A stretch of 28,772 nt of DNA from Chara braunii (GCA_003427395.1 BFEA01000316.1:1101176-1129947), one strand, 5' to 3'. Shown: positions 8,156 to 17,388, counted from the stretch's first letter. A program made the numbers and translations. The notes: generated by a model not told the origin, from the sequence alone.

Positions 8156-8885
8156 GATGACTGTTGTGGGTTCCTTTCTCCACAGGGCAAAAAGGTTTGC
8201 GGATATGCCAGGGGCGGAGTTGAGTTTCCTATTAATTTTGCTCTAAAGGTGGAGTTGAGACTGCGTGGTTTCAAGGATGAGTTCTTCGATGGGGGGCTGA
8301 AGAATTTTTCTCGGAAGTTTGGCGGTATTTGGCAAGATTGGATCGAATGTCTGACGGGTTGGGATAAATTTTGCTATGTGCCCGGCGAAAGTATGAGCAG
8401 GTCTGGCAGAGGGACCATGATATCTAGGGGTTATGAGTTGTGAAGGAGTACCTTGGGACGTAAGGCTAAGGGTGAGAAAGGGGTACCTGTAGGCCACCAC
8501 TTTTTCTTTTTTAGGGTCATTAGTGCCCGGTAGTCCTTCAGACTAGAAAATGACGAGTCACGATTCTAGGACCATTGAGTAGTTAGACCTTCCGTGAGTA
8601 CTTAAAGTTGACTACGCTGGTTCTTTCATCAATTTGTTATTCGTGACGCAAGACCCCTGAAGAGTCAGGCGCTGGCGGCCAGATGAAACATGTAGGGTCC
8701 ATCGCCAGTTTGCTCGACGTGTGCACGACGACTATTGGCGTGTTGCCAAACTTTGGTTCGAACCCCATGGGTGTTTCTTATCGATTTTTTGAACCCATCC
8801 CATCGCGTTCGGGGTTTCAATTGCAACCAGCGTGTTGGTTTGTGCTCTCTTCTCCCCCCTTTCTTTTCTTTTTCTTTCTCTCTCT
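8156..8885 (+). other. PLE thumb remnants and 3' noncoding region
   Basis: Up to about 8440 thumb-like coding remnants in shifted frames are discernible (SFLHRAKRFADMPG, FARKFGG-like). After that the region is noncoding. GGTTCGAACCCC at about 8755-8766 is a perfect B-box-like motif with no convincing A-box. A CT-rich block (about 8847-8887) runs directly into the right direct repeat, mirroring the CT-rich block of the leader. Confidence 0.5.
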
Positions 8886-9019
8886 TTCCTCTTGTGTCTT
8901 AGTCGCCAGTGTATGGGTCATGTATGTCATGAATTGTTTTTTGTAGGCCTTGTCGATTCAGATAATTTGAGTCTGGTTCTTGACGCTTGTATGGATGAAT
9001 GATTAATTCAACCAACCCT
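8886..9019 (+). repeat. Right 134-bp direct repeat (pLTR-like)
   Basis: Partner of 3627-3760, in the same orientation. It marks the 3' boundary of the PLE as far as can be seen. Immediately downstream the sequence has no similarity to the region after the left copy. Confidence 0.85.
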
Positions 9020-9090
9020 TGGCTGAGAACAAGGAGGAATTCTGCCGCTGCAAGTGATGGCCGGGGGTCTATAGTCCTTGGCCTCTACAA

Positions 9091-9269
9091 CACCCTGGGG
9101 CGTGGTCCCACTAGCGAAGAGGATTCAGATGGAATGCCTGAATGTGGACGTGGTTGAGGATAGATGCAGGAAATCGAGATTGAACTGCTTTTCTACATCT
9201 ATGGGTAAAACACATCCAGATCCAGCCATTATATCTGATCCTCTTTGCGAGTGGGACCTTGACCCTGGG
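9091..9269. mobile_element. Foldback MITE-like element, copy 2
   Basis: Left arm 9091-9151 (CACCCTGGGGCGTGGTCCCA, CTAGCGAAGAGGATTCAGAT). Right arm 9210-9269, its imperfect reverse complement (ATCTGATCCTCTTTGCGAGT, GGGACCTTGACCCTGGG). The internal GCGAAGAGGAT and GAATNNGGACGTG motifs are shared with the element at 2613-2771. It is followed by a TTTTATATTATAG plus A10 stretch (to about 9293) resembling the SINE tails further downstream. No coding capacity. Confidence 0.6.
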
Positions 9270-9414
9270 CTTTTATATTATAGAAAAAAAAAAGGAATTC
9301 ACAGTAGGAAAATCAGAGACATAACTGCTGACCTACACATACACCAGCTACAGAATCCCGAAGGGGCTATGGGAAAACCTCAGTTTGACACATCTATAAG
9401 AAGTGTCCAGTTAA

Positions 9415-9650
9415 TGTAGTAGCTCAGTGGTTAGAGCACGGGTTGGAAATGCGCATTGTGGTATGAGGTTGCGGGTTCAAATCCGCAGCCTCGCGCATGG
9501 ACACCGACAGGGCGTTAGATTGATGCACGGCTGGACACACAACCCCTTGGAATGATGCAGGTTAGCTATTACAGACACTGCTTGCCCACCACCCAAGGGG
9601 TAGCTCAAGGTTGTTGTATGTTGGGACTGGGCGATGGTAGGGTATCCTGA
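9415..9650 (+). mobile_element. tRNA-derived SINE fragment
   Basis: A-box-like TAGCTCAGTGGTTAGAGCA (9420-9438) with a perfect GCTC/GAGC D-stem, and B-box GGGTTCAAATCC (9473-9484), are spaced as in a tRNA. The anticodon and acceptor stems do not form and the T-stem is bulged, so it is not a working tRNA gene. About 160 bases of tRNA-unrelated body follow, with CCCTTGG and CCAAGGGG forming an inverted pair. A Pol III-transcribed SINE head is the best reading. Confidence 0.7.
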
Positions 9651-9756
9651 TGTTCTTGGTCTATGGGTGCTCACGCGACTGTTGGGTGGTTTGTACAGTC
9701 TGGTTTACTCGAGCCCACCAGAGTACAACTTCAAACTACTTCACAGTATATGTCAA

Positions 9757-10017
9757 CAGGTTAGGTCATTTGCACGATTCACATGAGGTCCTGTGTTCGA
9801 TACCAGATTATGACTTAGGGTTGGTCATCCTCCTAGTACGTAGTCAAGGATTGAGGCTGGCACAACAGTTCCTTAGTACGGGATGTCGGGGGTGTATACT
9901 GCACTTTACCGCTGGGCCAGAAGGGGCTCCAGGGACATACGAAGGATTGTCTAGCTCTCACAGTTTATCATACAACACAGGGTTCTCCAGGGTCAATAGA
10001 TACAGTCCATGATCCAC
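9757..10017 (+). repeat. B-box repeat, copy 1 of a duplicated unit
   Basis: GTGTTCGATACC (about 9791-9802) is B-box-like. The unit from 9809 to 9948 (ACTTAGGGTTGGTCATCCTC, then GATTGAGGCTGGCACAACAG) recurs at 10018-10158. Probably a second SINE type. No coding signal. Confidence 0.55.
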
Positions 10018-10160
10018 GACTTAGGGTTGGTTCTCCTCCTAGTACATAGCTTAAGGGTTGAGGCTGGCATAGCAGTTCCTTAGTATGGGATGTCAGGGGT
10101 GTCAGGAGATACCGCACCTTACCGCGGGGCCGGAACGAGTTCCAGGGATATACGAGGGAA
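10018..10160 (+). repeat. Copy 2 of the duplicated unit
   Basis: It repeats 9809-9948 with about 80-85% identity by eye. Shared blocks are ACTTAGGGTTGGT, CTCCTCCTAGTAC, GTTGAGGCTGGCA, AGCAGTTCCTTAGTA and TCCAGGGATATACGA. The copies are about 207 bases apart. Confidence 0.65.
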
Positions 10161-10239
10161 CGGAGGATTCCCATCTCTCTGCCATCAAAAAACACAATAG
10201 TAGTAATGTAACGTAACATTGTGCTCCCTCATGAAGACC

Positions 10240-10612
10240 TGTAGTAGCATGTTCATACCTAGCTCCCGAAGTCCCCGTGCAATCGGGCTTGCACGACGTC
10301 TGCTTCAACCAGGGCTGAGCAGAGGGGTAGGTTTCTCTGCCTAGCCTGGGTGCCTGCAACCGCTGTCTGGTCAGGTCACCCTGCAAATATGGCAATGGGT
10401 GATGGTCCCGGGTGGTTAAGACTAGGGTAGGACAGGGGGGGTGGGGGTGCGCCAGGGCAAAAATGAAAAGAGGAAGGGTAGGTGGGGTCTTAAGAGGGAT
10501 TCAGTTGGACATCCGAGTGGCCAAGTACTGTGGATAGCTGTCATTGGTCTAGTATCCTACCTGTACAACAACCTGGGCTTAAAATTAAAATAAAAAAAAA
10601 TAAAAAAAAGGA
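10240..10612 (+). mobile_element. SINE 3' half with A-rich tail
   Basis: The body contains GGGGTGCGCCAGGG (about 10444), GGCCAAGTACTG (about 10519) and the 3' end ACAACAACCTGGGCTTAAAA, followed by A-rich sequence to 10609. The same succession of blocks occurs on the minus strand at 28265-28470, establishing a family. The similar tail CAACAAYCTGGGCTTTATAT occurs at 11530. The 5' head is not recognisable. Confidence 0.6.
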
Positions 10613-10856
10613 TCCATAGGAGCATTCAGCCTAAAACCAAAACTACCATAGAATCATTCAGCTCTGGCTCGTTCGGGATCCGCCTAGAATGCCTGAGCCT
10701 GGCGTCCGAAGTTCGGTCGGGCACGACAAGGCTCGTTCGATTCTGCTTCAACTACGTAGGGTTGGGTAGGGATATAAATAGCTCCAGCTCGTCGGGGATC
10801 CACCTGGCCTTGGGTAAGTTAGGACAGTCCGGTGGTGGACGCTAGCCTGCCTAGAC
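10613..10856. other. Noncoding DNA between SINE fragments
   Basis: GGCTCGTTCGGGATCCRCCT-like blocks occur twice (about 10668 and 10788). GATATAAATAGC at about 10770 resembles a TATA box, but no gene follows. No coding signal. Confidence 0.4.
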
Positions 10857-10975
10857 TTTCTTTTTTTATTTTTCATATAAAGTCCATGATGTTGTAGAGG
10901 GTGGACTCTGAGCCATAAGAAGCATCTTTCAACAACCAGCCTGACTAGGTGAAACCCACCCATGGAGGCTACCTC
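10857..10975 (-). mobile_element. SINE 3' end, minus strand
   Basis: Read on the minus strand: GTTGAAAGATGCTTCTTATG, then CCCTCTACAACATCATGGAC, then TTTATATGAAAAATAAAAAA. This matches the tail consensus ACAACANCNTGGNCTTTATA plus A-rich end of neighbouring SINEs. The 5' part is absent or diverged. Confidence 0.5.
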
Positions 10976-11192
10976 CCGCCCGCCTCTTGACCTTTCACCC
11001 TAGCTGATCCCTACTCCCTTAGCCGTGCCTCAATACAAGGACCATCACCCAACTTGGTGCCTATGCCTGCTATTCAATCCAAGTTACCCTCTGAGATGGT
11101 ACTAGGATGCTAGTCCTGAGTGGTTCTTACTGAGGTAGGATAGTGGGGATAGGGGGTGCCCTATGAGTATTTATGAGAGAATCATCTCACCT
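10976..11192. other. Noncoding DNA, SINE-like remnants
   Basis: The only recognisable piece is GGTAGGATAGTGGGGATAGG (about 11136), resembling the G-rich block of the SINE at 10440. Otherwise nothing identifiable. Confidence 0.35.
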
Positions 11193-11520
11193 GATGTTAG
11201 GGCATTCCGATGATAAGTAACCCGCGATAGATCAACTTGACTATGTGCGGGCGAGTAGGGGACATTAGTTATTGGCTGATCTGATAACCACTTGTGAGGG
11301 CAACTGATGACAGGGCGGTCCGATGATAAGCAACCCACCATAATCAGCTTGACTATGTGTGCGTAAGTAGAGAATGTTAGTTGCTGGTTGCTTTGATGAT
11401 CTCCCTAGCCTGGTTCATCACACATTCACAGGCGGTTGGCTTACAACACAAAGTCAATTGTCAAGGGCACCCGATAACTGGACGCGCCGATGACAAGTAC
11501 CCCTTCGTAACTCAGCTCGG
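11193..11520 (+). repeat. Three diverged tandem units of about 115-150 bp
   Basis: Units start near 11196, 11307 and 11467. They share GGGCRTTCCGATGATAAGTAA, then CTTGACTATGTG and GTTAGTTNNTGGNTG. The third unit is truncated (ACTGGACGCGCCGATGACAA). Noncoding. Confidence 0.55.
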
Positions 11521-11527
11521 ACCATGG

Positions 11528-11548
11528 CCTTAACAACAATCTGGGCTT

Positions 11549-11601
<53 letters not shown>
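11528..11601 (+). repeat. SINE tail and (TA)n microsatellite before the gap
   Basis: ACAACAATCTGGGCTTTATA at about 11533 is the SINE 3' end seen elsewhere. It runs into an (AT)n tract of about 50 bases that ends at the assembly gap, so the repeat probably caused the gap. Confidence 0.7.
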
Positions 11602-12404
11602 NNNNNNNNNNNNNNNNNNNNNNNNNNNNNNNNNNNNNNNNNNNNNNNNNNNNNNNNNNNNNNNNNNNNNNNNNNNNNNNNNNNNNNNNNNNNNNNNNNN
11701 NNNNNNNNNNNNNNNNNNNNNNNNNNNNNNNNNNNNNNNNNNNNNNNNNNNNNNNNNNNNNNNNNNNNNNNNNNNNNNNNNNNNNNNNNNNNNNNNNNNN
11801 NNNNNNNNNNNNNNNNNNNNNNNNNNNNNNNNNNNNNNNNNNNNNNNNNNNNNNNNNNNNNNNNNNNNNNNNNNNNNNNNNNNNNNNNNNNNNNNNNNNN
11901 NNNNNNNNNNNNNNNNNNNNNNNNNNNNNNNNNNNNNNNNNNNNNNNNNNNNNNNNNNNNNNNNNNNNNNNNNNNNNNNNNNNNNNNNNNNNNNNNNNNN
12001 NNNNNNNNNNNNNNNNNNNNNNNNNNNNNNNNNNNNNNNNNNNNNNNNNNNNNNNNNNNNNNNNNNNNNNNNNNNNNNNNNNNNNNNNNNNNNNNNNNNN
12101 NNNNNNNNNNNNNNNNNNNNNNNNNNNNNNNNNNNNNNNNNNNNNNNNNNNNNNNNNNNNNNNNNNNNNNNNNNNNNNNNNNNNNNNNNNNNNNNNNNNN
12201 NNNNNNNNNNNNNNNNNNNNNNNNNNNNNNNNNNNNNNNNNNNNNNNNNNNNNNNNNNNNNNNNNNNNNNNNNNNNNNNNNNNNNNNNNNNNNNNNNNNN
12301 NNNNNNNNNNNNNNNNNNNNNNNNNNNNNNNNNNNNNNNNNNNNNNNNNNNNNNNNNNNNNNNNNNNNNNNNNNNNNNNNNNNNNNNNNNNNNNNNNNNN
12401 NNNN
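11602..12404. other. Assembly gap (803 N)
   Basis: Only N. Any open frame crossing it is meaningless. Confidence 1.
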
Positions 12405-12832
12405 AGATATGTAGTTTACATAATCAATAACTCGTTAAAAATTTTTCAAAAAATAATAAAATGTTTTAGGCCCCGAAATAAAGTGAAAACAAAACAAAAT
12501 AGTGAGTGGGCGAGCACGTTTTGACACCCCCATCTTTAAGGATTTTTAATGTTTTGTTGGCTTAGCAGAATGGCTTCAAACTTTATAGGCGTGTAGGTTA
12601 AATCATATAGAACTCACAAACAAAAATTCAGAAAGAAAAAATTATTTTTAGGCCCCGAAGACATTTTTGGCATGGGCCAAACCTAGATGTGTTCGGCCCC
12701 CGAACGGGACCCCGAATGCCCGAACGTTCGGGGGCCAGCCCGGGGGCCCCCGAAAGTTCGGTCAGGTAAACCTGTTTATATATATATATATATTGATATA
12801 TATTAACTGATTACACTCTAAGTGATAATCCA
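12405..12832. other. AT-rich noncoding DNA with a CCCGAA-rich GC island
   Basis: Mostly AT-rich. TTTTAGGCCCCGAA occurs at about 12464 and 12647. A GC-rich island at 12690-12770 has many CCCGAA/TTCGGG motifs, including the perfect palindrome CCCGAACGTTCGGG (12719-12732). A (TA)n tract follows (about 12777-12793). Function unknown. Confidence 0.5.
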
Positions 12833-13526
12833 CCTTAACCCCGGTTGTGTTAAGCATCAACGAGTGTCCGACAATTGATACCCTAAGGTGGGCACGAACC
12901 ACTGCTCTCAAGGTACCTGTGATGGAAATCAAAGCAAACTATCACTCACCCACACCAGATCGAAAACTCTACAGACTGTCGGTTTACACCCCATCACAAA
13001 CAAGCAAAACACCCAAAAAACAAAGAAAGGTCCATCACAGCCAAAAAATACACTCCAGACATGCCGCTGGCACTAGAGGCATAACATGACCTTGTAGTGA
13101 CGGCCCCGATCACTGACGCTTGAACTGACCAGACAAAACCTCTTCCTCTCTGCCTACGGTTTACTGGGCAGCTCTATTTGATGATATATATCACGACTTT
13201 GCTAGCACCCTGCTACGGGTTTTCCCAGTCATGTCGAGCGGTAGTGGTCGGGGCCGTCAGTGCGCGACCATATTGTGCCTTTAGTGCCAGCGGCGTATTT
13301 GGAGTGTTTTTTTTTTACTGTGATAGACCTTTCTTTGTTTCATAGGTGTTTTGCTTGCTTGTGATGGGGTGAGAACCGGCAGTGTGTAGAGTTTTCCATA
13401 TGATGTGGGTGAGTGATAGTCTGCTTAGATTTTCATCCCAGGTCCCTTGAGGACAGTGGTTGATGCCCACCTCAGGGTATCAATTGTCGGCCAGTCGTTG
13501 ATGCTTAACCCAGGCCGGGGTTAAGG
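12833..13526. mobile_element. Long foldback (inverted-repeat) element, 694 bp
   Basis: Arms 12833-13116 and 13241-13526 are inverted copies of about 280 bases and roughly 85% identical by eye. Both outer ends read CCTTAACCCCGG. Shared blocks include GACAATTGATACCCT, ACTATCACTCACCCACA, GAAAACTCTACA, CACCCCATCACAA, AACAAAGAAAGGT and GCCGCTGGCACTA. The spacer is about 125 bases and contains no gene. The short open frames in the left arm are not conserved as coding in the right arm. It fits a foldback or MULE-type non-autonomous transposon. I could not find a target-site duplication. Confidence 0.8.
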
Positions 13527-13647
13527 TCGTTAAACTAAAAACATTGATTGTGCCCTAGCTTTCCCGTTCTTTTTTTTCTTTTTTTTATTTCTCAGTTTTT
13601 TCTTGTTTTTCTCTTTTCGACAAGTCGATTGGAATCTATTTTGGAGC
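13527..13647. other. Pyrimidine-rich spacer
   Basis: T-rich tracts at 13568-13588 and 13597-13618. They could be a minus-strand A-rich tail. Nothing else is identifiable. Confidence 0.35.
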
Positions 13648-13649
13648 AA

Positions 13650-13800
13650 ATGGCCTAGTTCAGTTGGTTAGGCATGCAAGTGGCTTTCAGGAGGTTGTGT
13701 ATTCAGTCCCCACTGACCACCTGTGCATGGTTTGTGACAACCAATTGAGATAGTTGGCTTGCTTCCCCTGGTGTGTATTGGTCGGGTCTTTGGCCATCAC
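13650..13800 (+). mobile_element. tRNA-derived SINE, plus-strand copy
   Basis: A-box region TGGCCTAGTTCAGTTGGTTA (about 13650), then GGCATGCAAGTGGCTTTCAG, GAGG, and a degenerate B-box GTATTCAGTCCCC (about 13698). The body continues CACTGACCACCTGTGCATGG. The same head is found on the minus strand at 28238, with better-preserved boxes. Only about 150 bases can be followed before G-rich sequence. Confidence 0.7.
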
Positions 13801-13999
13801 GAGACCGTGTTGAGGGGGGGGAGCGGGGGGAGTGTGAGTGTTGGCATAGACAACTCTGTTACTCGATGGCGGTGGGGGAAGTAGATAGGAGACGCAAATA
13901 CTAGCAAAATGCTCGGTCTTTGCATTAGCCAGCTGCCCCCCACCTGCGCCCCCACCCTAATCCCTGACCACCGCCAACCCCGATCCAATCAGACTACGA
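13801..13999. other. G-rich/C-rich spacer upstream of LINE
   Basis: Runs of seven to eight and six G (about 13813-13829) on the plus strand could form a G-quadruplex. C-rich sequence follows at 13930-13985. No coding signal. The LINE similarity starts shortly after. Confidence 0.4.
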
Positions 14000-14009
14000 C
14001 AAGTAGGAA

Positions 14010-14519
14010 TGAAGATGGGTATACATCAAAGCAACTCTTGGTGATGAAGTGATATGTTTGGCAAGCATATACGGCCCAAATGACCCCATCTAACGCATCT
14101 AGTTCTTCCAGACTTTCCATGAGGTCCTGCCCTCACACTGTCCAACCATCTTGGCAGGGGACTTTAATACCACGCCGGACTCGGACCCGAGAATGGATAG
14201 ACGATCCACCTCCCACCCGGATGGAGGAGAGCTCGCACCGGACATTATATCTCTCGCTAAATTAATCGCGGAGAGACAGTTGTGTGATATTTACCGACTC
14301 CTCCACCTGACTAAAATGACATACACCTACCTGCGTTCGAGAGGGGAAGCGAGACTCTCCAACTCCCGCATTGATTTCTTCCTCATGCCCCAGGAGTTGA
14401 CAAACATGGTAACAATGGTTGAGATTCAAGCCATCAACCCCGACCGATCTTTTGACCATAGGGGAATAGCCTTGGGCATCACCTTCCATCAACATCTGAC
14501 CCGGGGACCAAGCTTCTAA
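14010..14519 (+). pseudogene. LINE APE endonuclease, C-terminal half
   Basis: Translation threads through two frames: ...LASIYGPNDP (about 14060, followed by stops), then from 14151 AGDFNTTPDSDPRMDRRS. This is the GDFN catalytic block. SNSRIDFFLM (substrate-binding S-R-I-D block) and SFDHRGIALGI (equivalent of the catalytic SDHxP block, with Phe-Asp-His here) follow. APE endonucleases nick target DNA to prime reverse transcription. The N-terminal half with the Asn and Glu metal ligands is absent. Confidence 0.8.
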
Positions 14520-15126
14520 AAATTTATACATCACTTTTCAAACTCCCGTAGATCGATGAGCTGGTCAAAAAGTATTGGCAATAGTGGGACAAACAAAAAG
14601 CTCTGAATGAGTCATGGGTGGACTGGTTCAATACAAGCATTGCCAACCTCAGAGAGAGGGCAAACAAAATATTGATTGCTCACACGCGACGATGCAAAAC
14701 CACCATTGACAGATTAATCCATACAGTGGAATACTGGGACCAACAAATGGTCAACCGCCTCTTGATCAACACACCTACGCTCACCTCCAAGAAGCAAGGG
14801 ATCACCTTCAAGCCTACCTAGACCACCAATCAGAAGGCTGGAGAATCCAAGCGAGAATCAAGAGGGCTGAACATGACGGCACAATGTCACCCACCTTTTT
14901 TGCTAAAACCAAAAGCAAAGCAAGACAACAACTTATAACATCCCTACACCACCCTTTTGACCCTCACCAAAGAGATGTCACCAAACATTATTCCATCGTG
15001 GACTACGGAGCGCAATATTACCATAACTTGTTCACCTCTGAGATTGTACAGTGGGAACTTCGTGCTCTAAATGAGGTCCGGGATACCCTCCTTAACAACC
15101 TTTCTTCCTTGCTCTCCCACACCTAA
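14520..15126 (+). pseudogene. LINE endonuclease-RT linker
   Basis: Open pieces at 14618-14821 and 14884-15126. TFFAKTKSKARQQLITSL and HYSIVDYGAQYYHNLFTSE fit the segment just before the RT in L1-like proteins, which typically carries a Y-x-x-LF pattern. Frames are interrupted. No separate function is assigned. Confidence 0.6.
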
Positions 15127-15430
15127 AACCAAGCACTTAAGGTGCCCTTAAGCACCCAAGAAATCCATAGAGCCCTGTTAGACATGGATGACGAAACCCC
15201 CCCTGGGCTGGATGCTTTTCCAAAGGAAATTTGGGTGCATTTCTATGATCTCTCCCGGAACGACTTCATGTACTACACACAAGGAGTTCAACATGAAGGC
15301 AAATTTGGAGACCTATTAAGGCAGGGAGTGACAACTCTGCTGTACAAAAAAGAGACAACGCAGAGGTACGTAATTATCACTCAATCACACTTCTTCCGCT
15401 CCCAAGCCTTGTGCAACCGCCAACTGCCGT

Positions 15431-16115
15431 ACATGGGTCACCTCATCCACATGGACCAAACAGGCTTCATGCCTCAGAGGAACATTCAGGACAACATAAT
15501 GTTGGTTAATGAGAATATAAAACATGTGCGACAAAGAAAGAGGGATGCATCCATCCTTTTCATTGACTTTGAGAAGGCCTACGATCATGTCGATTGGACC
15601 TTCCTAGACCAATGTATGGCCAAAATTAACTTTGGTTTAGGGTTTAGGCAATGGATCACCACCCTACACCGCTCGACAACAACCAATATAATGTTGGATG
15701 GTCATCTCTCGCCCCCCCTTGCACTGAAAAGTCAGTAGGCTAGGGAAACCCAATTGCACCTCTTTCTTTCTCATCGTCATGGAAAACTTGGCAACACTCG
15801 TCAGAACCAACCTCACTATTGAACGAATCTTCATCCTATAACTCCCCACCCACCTGATACCGGTCACATCCCTATTTGTAGATGACCTTATGATACTTAT
15901 TCACGCTTCCATGAGGGTCCTCGCTCATACTGTCCACCTCTTTTCTGTAGCAGCAGATATGAAAGTAACCCGGGGTATGAAAACAAAAGGATGGTGGCTG
16001 AGGGAGGATGACGAGCTCCCCCCGGTCGACCCCCCCGTGGCCTGGAAGCCCAAAGAGGAACCTATACGAATTTTGGGGGTCATACTAGCAGCTTTGAGAA
16101 CAGGCTTCATGTCGT
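15431..16115 (+). repeat. RT tandem unit 1
   Basis: Unit from ACATGGGTCACCTCATCCAC to the ATACTAGCAGCTTTGAGAAC junction; 685 bp. It includes motif A, the CTCGACAACAACCAATATAA stretch and motif C. Compared with unit 2 it lacks TCAGCCAGC after motif C. Confidence 0.85.
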
Positions 16116-16708
16116 ACATGGGTCACCTCATCCACATTGACCAAACAGGCTTCATGCCCCAGAGGAACATTCAAGACAACATAATGTTGGTTAATAAGAC
16201 CATAAAACATATGCGACAAAGAAAGAGGGATGCGACCGTCCTTTTCATTGACTTTGAGAAGGCCTACGATCATGTCGATTGGACCTTCCTAGACCAATGC
16301 ATAACCAAGATGAACTTTGGTCTAGGGTTTAGGCAATGGATCACCACCCTATAGCTCTCGTCATGGAAAACCTGGCAACACTCATCAGAGCCAACCAGGC
16401 TATTGAACGAATCTCCATCCCATAACTGCCCGCCCACCTGGTACCGGTCACATCTCTGTTTGCAGATGATCTTACGGTACTTATTCACGCTTCCTCAGCC
16501 AGCATGAGGGCCCTTGCTCATACTGTCCACCTCTTTTCTGTAGCAGCAAATATGAAAGTAAACTGGGGTAAGAAAACAAAAGGATGGTGGTCGAGGGAGG
16601 ATGACGAGCTCCCCCCGGCCGACCCCCCCGTGGCCTGGAAGCCCAAAGAGGAACCTATACGGATTTTGGGGGTCACACTAGCAGCTTTGAGAATAGGCTT
16701 CATGTCGT
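16116..16708 (+). repeat. RT tandem unit 2
   Basis: 593 bp. It lacks about 95 bases found in units 1 and 3 between ATCACCACCCTA and CTCGTCATGG, which removes the segment between motif A and motif C. Scattered substitutions relative to unit 1 (for example ATTCAAGACAAC against ATTCAGGACAAC) argue against a simple duplication of identical reads. Confidence 0.85.
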
Positions 16709-17388
16709 ACATGGGTCACCTCATCCACATGGACCAAACAAGCTTCATGCCCCAGAGGAACATTCAGGACAACATAATGTTGGTTAATGAGACCATAAAA
16801 CATGTGCAACAAAGAAAGAGGGATTCGACCGTCCTTTTCATTGACTTTGAGAAGGCCTACGATCATGTCGATTGGACTTTCCTAGACCAATGCATGACCT
16901 AAATGAACTTTGGTCTAGGGTTTAGTCAATGGATCATCACCCTACACCGCTCGACAACAACCAATATAATGCTGGATGGTCATTTCTCGCCCCCGCTTGC
17001 ACTGCAAAGGTCGGTAGGCTAGGGAGACCTGATTGCACCTCTCTTTTTCTCATCGTCATGGAAAACCTGGCAACACTCATCAGAGTCAACCCGACTATTG
17101 AAAGAATCTCCATCCGATAACTCCCCGCGCACCTGGTACCGGTCACATCCCTGTTTGCAGATGACCTTACGGTACGGCCAGCATGAGGGTCCTCGCTCAT
17201 ACTGTCCACCTATTTTCTGTAGCAGCAGATATGAAAGTAAGCCGGGGTACGAAAACAAAAGGATGGTGGCTGAGGGACGATGACGAGCTCCCCCCGGCCA
17301 AACCCCCCGTGGCCTGGAAGCCCAAAAAGGAACCTATACAGATTTTAGGGGTCACACTACCAACTTTGGGACTGCTAAAGGACCACGG
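16709..17388 (+). repeat. RT tandem unit 3
   Basis: About 680 bp. After motif C it has a deletion (GGTACGGCCAGCATGAGG, missing TTATTCACGCTTCCTCA). At its end the unit continues into normal LINE sequence (GGACTGCTAAAGGACCACGG), so this copy is joined to the authentic 3' part. Confidence 0.85.

Larger units (their letters stand above)
3627..9019 (+). mobile_element. Penelope-like retroelement with upstream GIY-YIG (permuted PLE)
   Basis: This is a 5.4-kb element bounded by two 134-bp direct repeats. In order it holds ORF1 (CCHC knuckle, long coiled coil, SAP-like helices), a GIY-YIG endonuclease segment, a linker, and an RT of the Penelope type. In classical PLEs the GIY-YIG domain follows the RT. 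The order seen here matches the permuted PLEs known from the green lineage (Chlamys-type). Several frameshifts and stops show this copy is dead, but the catalytic residues of both enzymes are still readable, so the insertion is not extremely old. No other PLE copy is in the window. Confidence 0.85.

Noticed and set aside
9415-9490. Possible functional tRNA gene
   Set aside because: D-arm and B-box are good, but there is no anticodon stem or acceptor stem, and SINE-like body follows.
11524-12414. 296-residue open frame
   Set aside because: It consists of an (AT)n tract and 803 N.
12847-13089. 80-residue frame in the left arm of the foldback element
   Set aside because: The inverted right arm does not keep the frame, and no domain is recognisable.
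13568-13618. Poly-pyrimidine tract as an intron 3' splice region
   Set aside because: No exon with coding continuity follows; a SINE head starts about 30 bases downstream.
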